From NCBI GenBank assembly GCA_029884275.1, contig JAOUIC010000131.1, positions 1 through 5,818 on the forward strand: a DNA stretch of 5,818 bases. Direction: 5' to 3'. Positions 5,647-5,818 of the stretch are shown here, in pieces. This DNA comes from Gemmatimonadota bacterium (GTDB lineage Bacteria > Gemmatimonadota > Gemmatimonadetes > Gemmatimonadales > GWC2-71-9). Position numbers and translations under genes: made by a program. Under the pieces are notes generated by a model, which was not told where the DNA came from, made no database searches, and worked only from the letters and a program-made list of their open reading frames with translations. Every line of letters begins with the position of its first letter. Within the stretch, counting starts at the first letter, position 1.

Positions 5647-5818
5647 TGTCCGTCTTCGGGAAGGGAAGTTCGGGCCGCGTGGAGCAGCAGCCGCGCCGGG
5701 GAGAGGGGACCGGCCTCACGATCATCGCCGTCGGGACCCAGATCACCGGCGACATCGTGAGCGACGCGGTGGTGAAGGTCGAAGGCGTGATCGAAGGGAC
5801 GGTCAGGGCCGGCTCCCA
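5646..5818 (+). CDS. Bactofilin (polymer-forming cytoskeletal protein), 3'-truncated
   Basis: Bactofilins form nucleotide-independent cytoplasmic filaments, often at the membrane, that position wall enzymes and other partners. The visible 57 full codons show a polar, probably disordered N-terminal tail (MSVFGKGSSGRVEQQPRRGEG, 1-21) and then the start of the right-handed beta-helix domain from about residue 24: TIIAVGTQITGDIVSD followed by AVVKVEGVIEGTVRAG, with the regular G-x-I/V spacing of the family. The rest of the roughly 100-residue core lies past the window edge. The ATG overlaps the M23 stop by one base (TGATG), so the two are co-transcribed. The pairing of an M23 peptidase gene with a bactofilin gene is known from Helicobacter (csd1/ccmA) and stalked or budding alphaproteobacteria. 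Confidence 0.9.
   Translation, partial: MSVFGKGSSGRVEQQPRRGEGTGLTIIAVGTQITGDIVSDAVVKVEGVIEGTVRAGS

Overview
The window is a GC-rich, densely packed bacterial chromosome segment with every supported gene on the + strand. It reads, left to right: a beta-propeller gene cut by the left edge, mnmG, a 235-bp intergenic region carrying two parS-like centromere sites and a probable promoter, parA, parB, a membrane-anchored M23 peptidoglycan hydrolase, and the first 57 codons of a bactofilin gene cut by the right edge. The neighbourhood of mnmG and parAB is typical of the origin-proximal part of bacterial chromosomes. The high GC, the parA-parB-M23-bactofilin order and the protein style suggest Gemmatimonadota or a similar GC-rich phylum; that assignment is inference, since no rRNA or other decisive marker is present.

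Region by region. Bases 1-1004 encode an SMP-30/NHL-type propeller protein, probably unrelated in function to the rest. After a 47-bp gap, mnmG (1052-2923) encodes the FAD-dependent tRNA-wobble-uridine modification subunit, complete at 623 residues. It contains a short AT-rich patch of uncommon codons (1583-1639). Bases 2924-3158 hold no convincing gene. They hold two near-perfect 16-bp parS sites 42 bp apart, a 14-bp palindrome between them, an inverted repeat at 3017-3042, and an AT-rich leader with a sigma70-like promoter. rsmG (gidB), which often sits between mnmG and parA, is absent.

From 3159 on, the genes form a tight apparent operon: parA and parB overlap by 4 bp, two bases separate parB from the M23 gene, and the M23 gene and bactofilin overlap by 1 bp. 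ParA (ATPase), ParB (CTP-dependent clamp) and the adjacent parS sites form a complete ParABS chromosome-segregation system. The M23 enzyme (one membrane span, coiled coil, intact LytM site) and the bactofilin (cytoplasmic polymer) match known pairs in which a bactofilin scaffold positions a wall hydrolase. The operon thus joins origin segregation with local cell-wall remodelling.

I do not see a wholly new system. The points most worth following are the phased double parS site in place of rsmG, and the physical linkage of ParABS to a hydrolase/bactofilin pair.
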